A DNA stretch of 64,000 nucleotides, from NCBI GenBank assembly GCA_036924085.1, contig JAVGWX010000012.1, forward strand, positions 4,579,430 to 4,643,429, given 5' to 3'. The notes under the pieces were generated by a model that was given only the letters and a program-made list of their open reading frames with translations, did not search any database and was not told the origin of the DNA. A program made the translations under genes and the position numbers. The stretch is from Ariolimax columbianus (Eukaryota > Mollusca > Gastropoda > Stylommatophora > Arionidae). Position 1 is the first letter of the stretch; each line of letters starts with the position of its first letter. This document shows, one piece after another, positions 11,159 to 22,700 of the stretch.

Positions 11159-11880
11159 ATCAGATGGTCAGGGGGGTACATAGATTTCATCCAACTGTCA
11201 ATGTGGTCCATCGACTTCATCAGATGGTCAGTGGGGTACATAGATTTCATCCAACTGTCAATGTGGTCCATCGACTTCATCAGATGGTCAGGGGGGTACA
11301 TAGATTTCATCCAACTGTCAATGTGGTCCATCGACTTCATCAGATGGTCAGTGGGGTACATAGATTTCATCCAACTGTCAATGTGGTCCATCGACTTCAT
11401 CAGATGGTCAGTGGGGTACATAGATTTCATCCAACTGTCAATGTGGTCCATCGACTTCATCAGATGGTCAGTGGGGTACATAGATTTCATCCAACTGTCA
11501 ATGTGGTCCATCGACTTCATCAGATGGTCAGTGGGGTACATAGATTTCATCCAACTGTCAATGTGGTCCATCGACTTCATCAGATGGTCAGTGGGGTACA
11601 TAGATTTCATCCAACTGTCAATGTGGTCCATCGACTTCATCAGATGGTCAGTGGGGTACATAGATTTCATCCAACTGTCAATGTGGTCCATCGACTTCAT
11701 CAGATGGTCAGTGGGGTACATAGATTTCATCCAACTGTCAATGTGGTCCATCGACTTCATCAGTTGGTCAATGGAGTCTATAGACCTCCCCAGAAGGTCA
11801 GTGGATTCTAAAGACCTCACAAGATGACCAATGTGGTCCATAGACTTTATCTGAAGGTCAGTGTAGTCCACAGATTGTCA
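11159..11880. repeat. Near-perfect 60-bp minisatellite, 10 full copies
   Basis: Ten consecutive 60-bp units from 11161 to 11760 are identical apart from one g/t position ('gtcagtgggg' versus 'gtcagggggg'). Diverged units continue to about 11880. Each unit is a dimer of two related 30-mers, both ending 'ttcat' and sharing 'tgtcaatgtggtcc'-like text. ORFs of 215-302 codons are a consequence of the period. Confidence 0.98.
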
Positions 11881-12739
11881 AAGGTTCACAACAGATGCTG
11901 CTGATGTAAGGGATCTGTTTGAGACTTGACTATAAAACGCTGTGACCAGGAACAAACCTAGTTTCTTTACTGCAAGTTGCAGACACTAGAACTACATTGC
12001 CAGCCAGCCATGTACCCAAGTCAATCTCTTCACCCCTATCAACAAATGTCCATGTTGCTCAAATGGTAATCTGAAATTATGTGTTCATTTAAAAAACCAC
12101 AGGCACAAATAAACCCTGATGTATTTAGCTGTGCTCTTAAGTAGTTAGAAATGAATGTTGTGAAGAAGAAGGGGAAAAAAAAATATGCTATTTTCATTCG
12201 TTTGAAAATTCATCAAATGTTCTATTGCTACTAAATGTGTAAGATACTATCAAAGTTATTCCATGTACATTTGTACTCATTTAGAAGACAATAACAGATT
12301 TTCAATATTATTTGACAATCTTGGAAAGGGGTAGGAGGGAGACATTCTGTTCTGGCATATGGTGAAAAGGTTGAAGACAGATGGTCTGGCTCAGATTATG
12401 GTTTTTCACCAGTGTTCCACCCAAGCCTAGGGTTCCATGAACAGTCTCTAGGAGCTCAGTGACAGAAGGTGATTTAATACAATGTTATTTTTTTTTCTTC
12501 TTCAAATTTAGCTCCCACTTGTCGGCAGAGGATAAAGGAACTCTTATGTCAGTGCACAATTAATAGACGGACACCTTGAAGAACTCTCCACCACATAAAC
12601 CTTTATCCAGAGAACTGGTTCTCGTGTGCAGAAATAATCAAAGACATGGCAAACGAGAAGAAGATAGACTATATTTTCTATTCTTATTGTTCTGATCTAG
12701 GATCCCTAGAAGCTTTACTATTCAAGCAACAAGCCATCT
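11881..12739. other. No recognisable gene
   Basis: AT-rich sequence with short homopolymer runs. Nothing coding or repetitive was recognised. Confidence 0.5.
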
Positions 12740-12850
12740 ACATCTTTCAGTGAGTTGGTGTATTCAAGCCTATCAACAAGTCTTCTAAACATCTTTCAGT
12801 GAGTTGGTGTATTCAAGCCTATCAACATCTTTCAGTGAGTTAGTGTATTC
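12740..12850. repeat. Left part of 36/51-bp minisatellite, split by SINE-like element
   Basis: Two to three units of 'tctttcagtgagttggtgta' plus 'ttcaagcctatcaac' match the larger array at 13204-13860. The array is interrupted at 12850 by a family S element. Confidence 0.93.
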
Positions 12851-13203
12851 TTCTTCTTCTTCGTTCTCAATCTCCCACTACCAAACACTGAAAAGGCTTA
12901 AGTTGCAGAATGTAGTCCAGAGAACGGAATGTGTTGTGTCATAGTTTACAGCTTGGCTGCGATATTTGCACCTTTCGGTCCAACACATCCGGCTTCAGCA
13001 AGCATTTTTTGAGTACCAGGTTAGCATTCCCTCTTTGATCCCTTCTCCTTAGCCAGTCTGCCCTGATGCAGCCTGTTATCCAGGATCACCGCGTGGAGGT
13101 GTAGAAGGGTCTTGGCAGCTATGGTTCGCTGGCCCTAACACTAGCAGTCAGCTATGGGTCGCTGACCACTGCAGCTCTTGCGCTGCTCAGCATCTTGATC
13201 CCA
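12851..13203 (-). mobile_element. SINE-like element (family S), inserted in a minisatellite
   Basis: Full-length-looking copy: 'ttcttcttcttcgttctcaa' at the low-coordinate end, 'ctttcggtccaacacatcc', 'tgatcccttctcctta', 'gcctgttatccaggatcacc', 'tatgggtcgctgaccactgc'. It ends in 'tgctcagcatcttgatccc', after which the array resumes with 'agttggtgtattc'. The flank before it is 'agttagtgtattc', a 13-bp near-match that could be a target duplication or simply two repeat units. Confidence 0.85.
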
Positions 13204-13860
13204 GTTGGTGTATTCAAGCCAATCAATATCTTTCAGTGAGTTGGTGTATTCAAGCGTATCAACAAGTCTATCAACATCTTTCAGTGAGTTGGTGTATTCA
13301 AGCCTATCAACAAGTCTATCAACATCTTTCAGTGAGTTGGTGTATTCAAGCCTATCAACATCTTTCAGTGAGTTGGTGTATTCAAGCCTATCAATATCTT
13401 TCAGTGAGTTGGTGTATTCAAGCCTATCAACAAGTCTATCAACATCTTTCAGTGAGTTGGTGTATTCAAGCCTATCAACAAGTCTATCAACATCTTTCAG
13501 TGAGTTGGTGTATTCAAGCCTATCAACATCTTTCAGTGAGTTGGTGTATTCAAGCCTATCAATATCTTTCAGTGAGTTGGTGTATTCAAGCCTATCAACA
13601 AGTCTATCAACATCTTTCAGTGAGTTGGTGTATTCAAGCCTATCAACAAGTCTATCAACATCTTTCAGTGAGTTGGTGTATTCAAGCCTATCAACAAGTC
13701 TATCAACATCTTTCAGTGAGTTGGTGTATTCAAGCCTATCAACAAGTCTATCAACATCTTTCAGTGAGTTGGTGTATTCAAGCCTATCAACAAGTATATC
13801 AACATCTTTCAGTGAGTTGGTGTATTCAAGCCTATCAACATCTTTCAGTGTTGGTGTGCC
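13204..13860. repeat. Minisatellite, 36-bp unit with 51-bp variant, about 15 copies
   Basis: 'tctttcagtgagttggtgta' followed by 'ttcaagcctatcaaca' is the 36-bp unit. A 15-bp 'agtctatcaaca...' insertion gives a 51-bp unit, and the two alternate in blocks that repeat. ORFs of about 237 codons in two frames are periodicity artefacts. Confidence 0.97.
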
Positions 13861-14187
13861 TACAAAGACATGGTCAGCTGCTCATCAAGGATCTTGTGTA
13901 CCATCTTCACCACAAATTTAGAACAGGGAATCTTTATCACTTTTAGGCCATGTTTAAACAGAAAAACACTGACAAGAAAACTCTATACGATTTAACAAAA
14001 TATTTATAAAGGCGGTATTGAGAAATATGGCCAAACTCGAGGCGTGGTGCACATGGCGTATGCACATATGATACATTTACTCCAAGTTACACCTCTTCAC
14101 CAAATTGTGATCTGACTTGGTGATAAACAATTTTTTTAAATTAAAACAATTGAAACAAGAATTGCATAATACTAAATGTACGAGTTT
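13861..14187. other. No recognisable gene
   Basis: Short unique stretch between the minisatellite and the next SINE-like copy. No coding signal was seen. Confidence 0.5.
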
Positions 14188-14519
14188 ATATTACAAATAC
14201 GAGCGCATAAGCTGCAGCGGTCAGCAACAGCGAACCAGAGCTGCCAAGACCCTTCTACACCTCCACGCGGTGATCCTGGATAACAGACTTCAGCAGGGTA
14301 GACTGGCTAAGGAGAAGGGATCGTCGAGGGAATGCTAACCCAGTACTAAAAAAATGCTTGCTGAAGTCGGGTGTGGACCGAAAGGTGGAAATATCACAGT
14401 CAAGCTGTAAACTACGACACAACGCATTCCGTTCTCCGGACTACATTCTGTTACTTAAGCCCTTTCAGGGTTTGGTAGCGAGAGATTGAGAACGAAAGAA
14501 GCCATATTATAAATACGAG
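14188..14519 (+). mobile_element. SINE-like element (family S) with 16-bp target-site duplication
   Basis: The element body (14204-14503) is the reverse of the copy at 12851. It is flanked by 'atattacaaatacgag' at 14188-14203 and 'atattataaatacgag' at 14504-14519, a 16-bp duplication with one mismatch. It ends in 'gagattgagaacgaaagaag', consistent with a (gaa)-type tail. Target-site duplication of this length is the mark of LINE-mediated retrotransposition. No pol III boxes were identified with confidence. Confidence 0.88.
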
Positions 14520-14829
14520 TTGTTACACCATGACCACATCTTTGCTCAATATGAGGCTTGGCCTGAGGCAAATAGGACACTTCAGCAGGTTGAGGGGTGA
14601 TGCGATGGGTGGAGTGGAAGTTTTCAAATGAACTATCATCCAGAGCAATGGCAAGCAGCCCCATTAGTATTGTATATAGAATTCTTTTTAAAATATTGAT
14701 TAAGGGCTTGAATTATATTAGGTATATTGACATCTTACTGATCGATGAGTTACCTTGAGATGAACATACAGTTGTCTGCATACATTGGGGCGTCATTATT
14801 TCTGGGGATTCAAGGCTAAGAAATGCTGG

Positions 14830-14965
14830 CTTAGATACAACACTACCACCAGCCACAAGTCTATCTTACAACACTACCAGCCAGCAACAAGTCTATCTCG
14901 CAACACAAGTCTATCTTACAATATTAGCCAGCCACAGGTCTGCCTCGCAAAACTAGCCAGCCACA
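14830..14965. repeat. Short irregular repeats
   Basis: 'accagccacaagtctatctt' and variants recur four to five times at irregular spacing. Confidence 0.6.
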
Positions 14966-16518
14966 AATACTTATTATCAACAATACAACAACAAAAATGC
15001 ACTGAAATTCTTTGGTCACAAAATACATGACAAATATCAAGCTATGCTTTGAGTCCATTTATTTGTTGAATCTTCTCCTGTGAACACTTGTTACATTTCA
15101 AATCACCTTATTTTTAACAACATCATTCACATTCTCTATGATAAATATAGATTGTCAGATAACACGCATGGCCAGACCATCCTGCACATTAGGCAAAGCC
15201 TAAGTAAAATCTTCTCCCCTCCTCAAATGTCAACTTTGATCTTCAAGAACAGACGTTTTGCAGAAAAAATGACAACACAAAACCTGAAACTGCAAAATGT
15301 ATTATAAATTGCAAGAATATACAATACATCAATTTGTGATGACCTTTCTCAAATAGAAAATCAATATTTTGACACAAATCATTTAGACCAATATTGAGGT
15401 AATGCTAGTGTTGAAGAGTTTTTTTTGTTCTCATATTTGTGCTAACTACTCTGGTCTCTCACACTTGGACACTTGACAATCTGCTCGTCTAATTTGTAGC
15501 CTCAGCCCTGTCCTTGAGTAAATTAAAACTACTTTGTAATATCAGTTTACATTTATATATACCAATTTATTTTGTTTCTATCTAAACATGATTACTTCCC
15601 CTGTCAGTCCATTTGTACAGCAGAAGTTGGGCCACGTTTGGGTTGTTTGTTATTTTCTTATGTCATTTATCTGTCACATGGTCTTCATAATGTCTGGTAA
15701 CTCGATTTTCTTGTCATATATATGTGTGCAGTAGTGGTTGATCAGATTCCCTTCTCAAGAGATACCTGAACCATCTGTCTTCTATCATGATAAATATTCA
15801 GCACAAACAGTTGTTCTCAATATTTATAACTCCATTATTTATCATTCTATCTCTTCTGGTGTAGACCAATTCAGACACTGGCAAGAAAAAAATTGCTAAA
15901 AAATATACTATAAACAGCACTAGCCATGAAAAATGTCAAGTTAAGTCTATTTTAATCCGATCAAAGAGAGCTATTGGAAACATAATATATGTGTAACAGA
16001 AAGAAAAACACAAGAAAGCTTAATTTATATGGTCTTAGAATGTGCAGCAGGCTGATAGGTTAGAGTTTTGTCAGAAGCAGATACACAAACAAATGGTAAC
16101 CAGAGCATCTTGGCCACTAATTACATTACCAGCTCAATACAAGAGATAAACTTCAGATGTTCATCACCAGTATCATTTGTGGCCAGTCTATGAAGATACC
16201 TTTTGATATATTCAAGTTGACAAATGAATGATAACAAAGAAGTAAAGTTCTAACAGCGTATAATATTAAACCTCGTTTTTGTTGGTACAATAGAAAGTGA
16301 ATTGGTTTGGTTCATACATCTACAAGAACAAGATAAATCTGTCTGCCTTAGGTGTGGACAAAGGTGGATATAAATATTTGTCAGCAATCATATCTATTTC
16401 ACTTGATTGAGAGCAGTAAATGTTTGAAAGTAATAAACAAAATGGATGATTGATGATATACGAAAGCAATATATTATAGATCAGTTGGCTTCAGTACGTG
16501 ACACGTATATCCCTACAC
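14966..16518 (-). other. Probable PHB1 3' UTR and downstream sequence
   Basis: AT-rich sequence downstream of the PHB1 stop codon (minus strand). Candidate polyadenylation signals in the minus sense are ATTAAA at 15951-15956 and AATAAA at 15566-15571. Neither can be confirmed from sequence, so the transcript end is unknown. No other gene is seen. Confidence 0.4.
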
Positions 16519-16731
16519 TCATTGTGGGAGTGAAAGTAAGGTCTGTTGTCCCTGGGGCAAATACACTACACCTCTTGACCTGGACAGTTGGTAAGCAATA
16601 TCTTCGGCTGCCTCCAGCTTCCTCAACTCAACAAGCCCCTCTCCTGCCTTGCCAAAAGCATTGGCCAACAGTTCTGCAGCCTTGGAATCTCCCTCAGCAG
16701 AGATGATGGCTGCTTTCTTTTGTTGCTCAGC
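16519..16731 (-). CDS. PHB1: PHB1 coding exon 6 with stop
   Basis: Residues 202-271 and TGA at 16519-16521: '[17 protein letters not shown]', '[16 protein letters not shown]', final 'LLSLPQ'. Acceptor 'catcaccag'. Confidence 0.96.
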   Translation of the reverse strand, partial: AEQQKKAAIISAEGDSKAAELLANAFGKAGEGLVELRKLEAAEDIAYQLSRSRGVVYLPQGQQTLLSLPQ

Positions 16732-19700
16732 CTGGTGATGAAACAAGAGTCAAAGATAACAAATGTATGTACACAAAGTCAACTATCCTACACAAGCAGA
16801 TAAGAAGGTAATGAAACAGTAGTCTAGGAGAAAGGTTGACAGGTTGGAGAAGAGACACGGCATCAACAGGCCATTCTATACTCCAATATTGAGTAATTGG
16901 GATAATTCAGAAAAGTGACCAATTGACAACAGAACAACAAATCCACGCTTTACATGAGGAGACAGTACCCTAGCAACTTCTTGACACATCCGTACATGGA
17001 TGGATCGACCACGAAGAGCAAAAAAAAAAGGGGTGGCAGTGGAATCTACATTATTATCCAACAGCGACAGAAAACCACTTCATGCCAGCAGGAGAGTCTT
17101 GTACCAGTATCAGAGCTGAAGCAACAGATCTGCATACAACAATTCGCTCTCATCAGTCACATAACTACAAGGGAAAGAATCATTCAAACACCCATGCATA
17201 CACCGACGACTCTGTAACAAACACAACACAGAACGGAGGGGCATTCCTGAGCCTACCAAATGGCAGGAAAATAACACTGTCATTGGCAACTGGAAAATAC
17301 ACAAGCAATTTCAGAGCGGAGGCAGAGTCACTGAGGGCGGCAGTGGAAGAAATGGTGACAGGTAAAAGGAATGAAAGCCATATAGACCTGCTTACAGATG
17401 CCCCGGCCGTAGTCACAGCACTAAAAAGCCAGAAAAATATTGAACTTAATGATTTAAGACCAGTACTCTGTCAACTATGCCTGCAGTCCGCACCAAAAAG
17501 GGTAGTGGTACAGTGGGTTCCATCCCACTGCAACATTCAAGGCAGCGAGGAGGCAGACAGACTGGCAAAAGAAGGTGCAAGACTACCACAACCAGATACC
17601 AGTGTGACATACGAAGAGTCAAAGCGGCTTATTAGAGCTAGATACATGACCAAATGGGAAACAGAACATACTGGCTACACAAAAAACGATGCCTATTACC
17701 AGTTGACCAGAAGAGAGCAGGTCGTGGTCTTCAGACTTCGCACTGGCCACAATAGACTGAGGTACCACCTATTCAACAAATTGGAGATAGGTGGCACCGA
17801 CGAATGCACGTGTGGTACCGGGAAAATGACCGCTGAACATTTGCTGCAAAACTGCCCGACATAAGAGAATCAGAGAGAGCAGATGTGGCCATCACCAGTG
17901 GCAACACTAGACAAGCTCTACGGCAGTGTCGACAGCCTCAGGACGACCGCTGCTTTTTTCAAAAAAATAAAGGTCGACGTCTGACAGCGTAAGAAGAAGA
18001 AGAATCATTCAAACAGACTCCAGGGGTGTACTCCAAGCCATCTCAAGTACCAAACAAGATACAACTCTCACACCAAAAAAAATGTAACATCAGGTTGCTG
18101 TTTCCAAAAAAAAACAAATTTAGTCCTACAATGGATTCCAGCCCACTGTAGGCTCCTTGGAAACGAGAAGGCAGATGAGCTGGCAAAAAAGACTAGCAAT
18201 CCACAGAACTATAAAGAAGCACTCAACAAACAATCCATGAAGAGAACAGCACAAAGAATACAAGCCAGAAAATGACAAACTTGGCAGAGATGGACAGAAA
18301 AAGATCTTCAGAGCAGGACATTGCAGACTCAAAACCAACCTCCCCAGAATGGGTCATAGATACACCACTATGTGCAATTGTGGAGCCCCCAAGCAAACAC
18401 TAGAACATATCCTGCACGACTGACCCACTAATGCCGACCAAAGAGAGGCAGTCTGGTCCGGAGTAGTCATGCTTAAAAAGCTGTGGGGGACCGGCGAAGA
18501 CCTGAAACGCAGTCTCCTCCATGAACCTCACCAGGCTAGAAGCACAGTGTTAGCTGATCAAACAAAAAGAATAGTGAGTAACTGAAGCAGAGGTGACATT
18601 AATATACACTCTAAGCTCATCCTTTATTTGCCATGGATCCCAACATGATTTGGACAGTAGATCTACACAAACTCATAGACCCCAGATCTACACACTCATA
18701 GACCCCAGATCTACACAAACTCATGGACCCCATATCTACACAAACTCATGGACCCCATATCTACCCAAACTCATGGACCCCATATCTACACAAACTCATA
18801 GACCCCAGATCTGCACAAACTCATAGACCCCAGATCTACACAAACTCATAGACCCCAGATCTACACAAACTCATGGACCCTAAGATCTACACAAACTCAT
18901 GGACCCCAGATCTACACAAACTCATGGACCCCTGATTTACACATACTCATAGACCACAGATCTACACAAACCCATGGACCCTAACATTATATTCCACCCA
19001 CACACACATAATTGACTGTTCCAGCACACTGGAAACTAACCTTCTCCACAACATATCGAGCTCTTTCTGCTTCCTGCTGTGCAACCTGTTTTGCCTCTAC
19101 AGCCTCAGTGAATTCTTGGCCAAACGTAAGGTGAGTCTGAAACATAACCAAAAATGTAAGTAGTAAAGTAACCCATAGCGTTACTGCCGTAGGGGCGTGA
19201 GATGTTAGTGATCTCACATTTCAAAGGCTCGGCTATATGAGGGCGGTAGCCATTTACTTCCCAGACTGAACATTTAAGGCTGGGTTGACCCGGAAGCCGT
19301 TGCAGTCTGAAAAAACATTTCCGCCTCAACTGGGGAATGAACCTAGGACCGCTCAGGTGCGAAACCAGCTCACTAACCACTGCGCTACACGGCTCACTGT
19401 AAGGTGAGTCTGAAACATGACCACAAATGTAAGGTGAGTCTCAAACATGAGCACAGATCAGATAGCTACTGCCTAGTTGTATGACAGGTGAGAGTTCTGG
19501 TTTTCTTACACATTAGTACTACTGTTGCATTCGTCCCGAAAAGGACGTTTTCTTATGTTGTTTCGTAGCTTATAGCAAGGACACATGTCTGGGAATTTTT
19601 CAGCCCTGCACACTTTTGGGGCTGGGCCAGCTTTCCCTTTTCAATCTGTTCCCTGGGCTGCCACTTAGCTGACTCTGACATAATCAACCAACTATGGGTT

Positions 19701-22700
19701 GTTGTCAGCTCATTCACTGCTGTGTCTTCAGCCATGATCAAACATTATCATTAATCAAGAATGGCTTATCCAGAGCGACCAAGGCGGCCTGTACATCGCT
19801 ATAATCAGTCGACGGCAGAATTGGATGGGTCAGGTTCTTGAGGGAGAGACTCATAGCAGAACCAACACTGACACACTATGGAAACCATAGGGACAGCCGA
19901 CCTGAGATGACTTAACCTTTAGCACCCCGTGTCCGATACCTTCTAACCAACTCGGTCTACAAAAACGGTGTACGAAAAAAATAATTTTTTTGAACAGAGT
20001 CACTCCCGACAGCCATTTTTTTTACTGCTGAATACGCCCTCCATATATACACGATATTTTGCCGGTTAAAGTATCGTATGTTCGATTACAAATGGCTTTT
20101 GAACAGTTTTAATTTTGTATACGCCGTTTGGAGCAAGCCGACTTTTTGCGGAAGGGGAAGTAGGTTGTTGGGAAAGATCTTTGTCGAGTAGATCTGTTTA
20201 TTTTGTTTGTTTAAATGAAAGAACTACGTTTGAATTGGAAACTAACAGTTGTGTCGATATTGTAAACACAGTATCGATACGTTGTTGTGGTTTCCATGGT
20301 TTTCTATCGAAGCGACTAGGCCTAGTGGTCGAGTCAAAATATTTTCCAAGATTTTCATAAATTTTAAACTTCATCTTTTTGTATCTCAAAAACTAACAAA
20401 CACACAACAAAAACAACAACACCAACATGTTTGTTATGCTATTCTGTGTATACACGCCAGAAAATAATATTTATTGACAAACAAACATAAAAATTAAAAA
20501 TTTTTTAAGACGACTACCATAGCGAGAAATTAAGAAAATTAATTAGGTCAAAATTTTTTTTAAAAAAACCTGGCCTGCTAAAGGTTAAAGACCCATGAAG
20601 GTCGAGATGGGATTCAGGAACCAGAGCAGGAGCACTGTATGAAGGATGACTGCAGACGAAGTAGTGGAGGGAGTTTGTTACTGCCCTGAAAGATGCTATT
20701 AGACACAATGTCATTGACTCATCAATCATTGAAGACGTAAGAAGCAAGTGACAATAAGGCCTACTGCAGCAATAATCTCACACTCCTACTGAAGGGAAAT
20801 AGTGAGATGAATAATTAAAGTACAATTAGTTGGCTAAGCCTCACTCGGCTGGTGCCCAGGTTGGCAAGCCTCACCCAGCTAGTGCCCAAGTTGGCTACCC
20901 TCACCCAACTAGTGCCCAGGATGGCTAGCCTAACCCAGCTTGGCTACCCTCATCCAACTGGTGCCCAGGTTGGCTAGCCTCACCCAGCTAGTGCCCAGGT
21001 TGGCAAGCCTCACGCAGCTGGTGCCCAGGTTGACAAACCACAACCAACTAGTGCCTGGATTGAAAAGAATAGGGTCACTAGCATATTCAAAGCATGCCAT
21101 TAAACGGATTAAAGAAGGTTTTGCATGGTGCTAGCAACCTCTTAACTGAAGACCATTGCTGCAAATCCCTGGATACAGGCTTCCTGTAGAGTTGGCCTAT
21201 ACTTCACAACCTAACCTTACACGTGTCAGTTTCAGAGCTTTGCTTTCCCACCTTACTAATCCAGCCAGTGCAGTTCAAACTTGTTATACAAATATGACTC
21301 CAGTTTTAAAAAAACAAGACATCAATAAGCCAACTCACCAATGAAATATCATCCAGGATAATGCCAAACTGCAGGGCCCTATCCGTCAACTCCTCACTGA
21401 CCTTAGTGGACACTAGCTCCCTCTGTGTGATCAGATCACTAGCATCAAACTGAGCCTGAATCAATTAACAAATCTGAGATTATTCAAGATATTTATATTA
21501 TTAAAAATATGATTGAAAACGTTATCATTGGGGAACTGTTTGACTCAAGTGAGGTTATCATTGGGGAACTGTTTGACTCAAGTGATCATAAGATCATCTG
21601 TTTGAATCTTATAGCAAGGAGAGAACTTTACATAAACATGTGAACATACGAATACTCTAAGGCAGATGTTATGAAGAAGAAAGTGACAGCGAGCCACATA
21701 ATCTGGAAAGATATTATCGGAGGAATAGATGTTGAACAAGAGTGGGAGAGTTTTAAAACAGTTCTAGAAAAGCTAAAAGAGGAACGTGTTCCATGTAGGG
21801 TAGGTAAACCCCAAGCGTAGAAAGTGGATAACTAGATTTGTAGTTAAATGTAGAAAAGCTAATAATAAAGCGTGAAAAAATATATAGAGGCAGGTAAATC
21901 AAAAGAAACATATTTAAAATATTTGGACAAGAAGAACATAGCTCAGAAAGTGAATAAAACAGCAAAAATAGATTTGGAAAAAAAAACGTGCTCAGAGGAT
22001 AAAGACTGATAGTAAAAGCTTCTGTTCTTATGTTAGAAATAAACACTATATCATAGACAGTACAGGAAAAATAAATAATAAGTGAGAATAGGGAGGCAGA
22101 ATAAAAAACTATGCAGTAGTGTCTTATCTAAAACAGAAGTGGATATTGTAACAGTCCCAGCTAGAGCATTGGCGTTAAGGGCAAGGGTGATGGGGGCCGG
22201 TGACTCTGTAAACAAAAGTTACCTAAATGTGTGCCATGGTCAATCACCATCTTGACACTAAGTCGACAAAGGAAATGAGGGGTTGGGGGAGAATGTGTCT
22301 GATACATCTGACAGAGTACGAAGAAGAAGATATCTTCTTCTTCTTCTTCTGCGTACACAGTCAGACAGTAACCATTATTTTCTCGAAAAAAGCGGCGGTC
22401 ATCCTGAGACTCTCGCCACTACCAGAAGAAGATATAAATCATCCACCTTTCTAAGTCTATATTCTGAGAACTGTTAGGATTTCCAGGAATGAAATTAGGG
22501 TCAATATCCAACTTTTCCGAACCAAACTGGTCAGTGGCAGCTCGAGCTAAGCATCATTTCCCTATCTCAATCTCATTTGTCTTAACCAATTTTTTTTTTT
22601 TTTTGCTTAGATGTTTGCCTCACTAGTTTCTACTGGCGGAGGCGCGCCATTTTCCATCCCAGACCGTAGTCAATTGGGCGATTTCAGGACGCATAAACCA

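Noticed and set aside
10963..11871. 302-codon minus ORF and two plus ORFs
   Set aside because: 60-bp minisatellite; all frames are open because the unit is divisible by 3 and lacks stops.
17082..17864. 260-codon ORF as a host ribonuclease H gene
   Set aside because: It spans a LINE insertion boundary (16-bp target duplication at 17175 and 18000), so it is part older LINE and part younger LINE, not a host gene.
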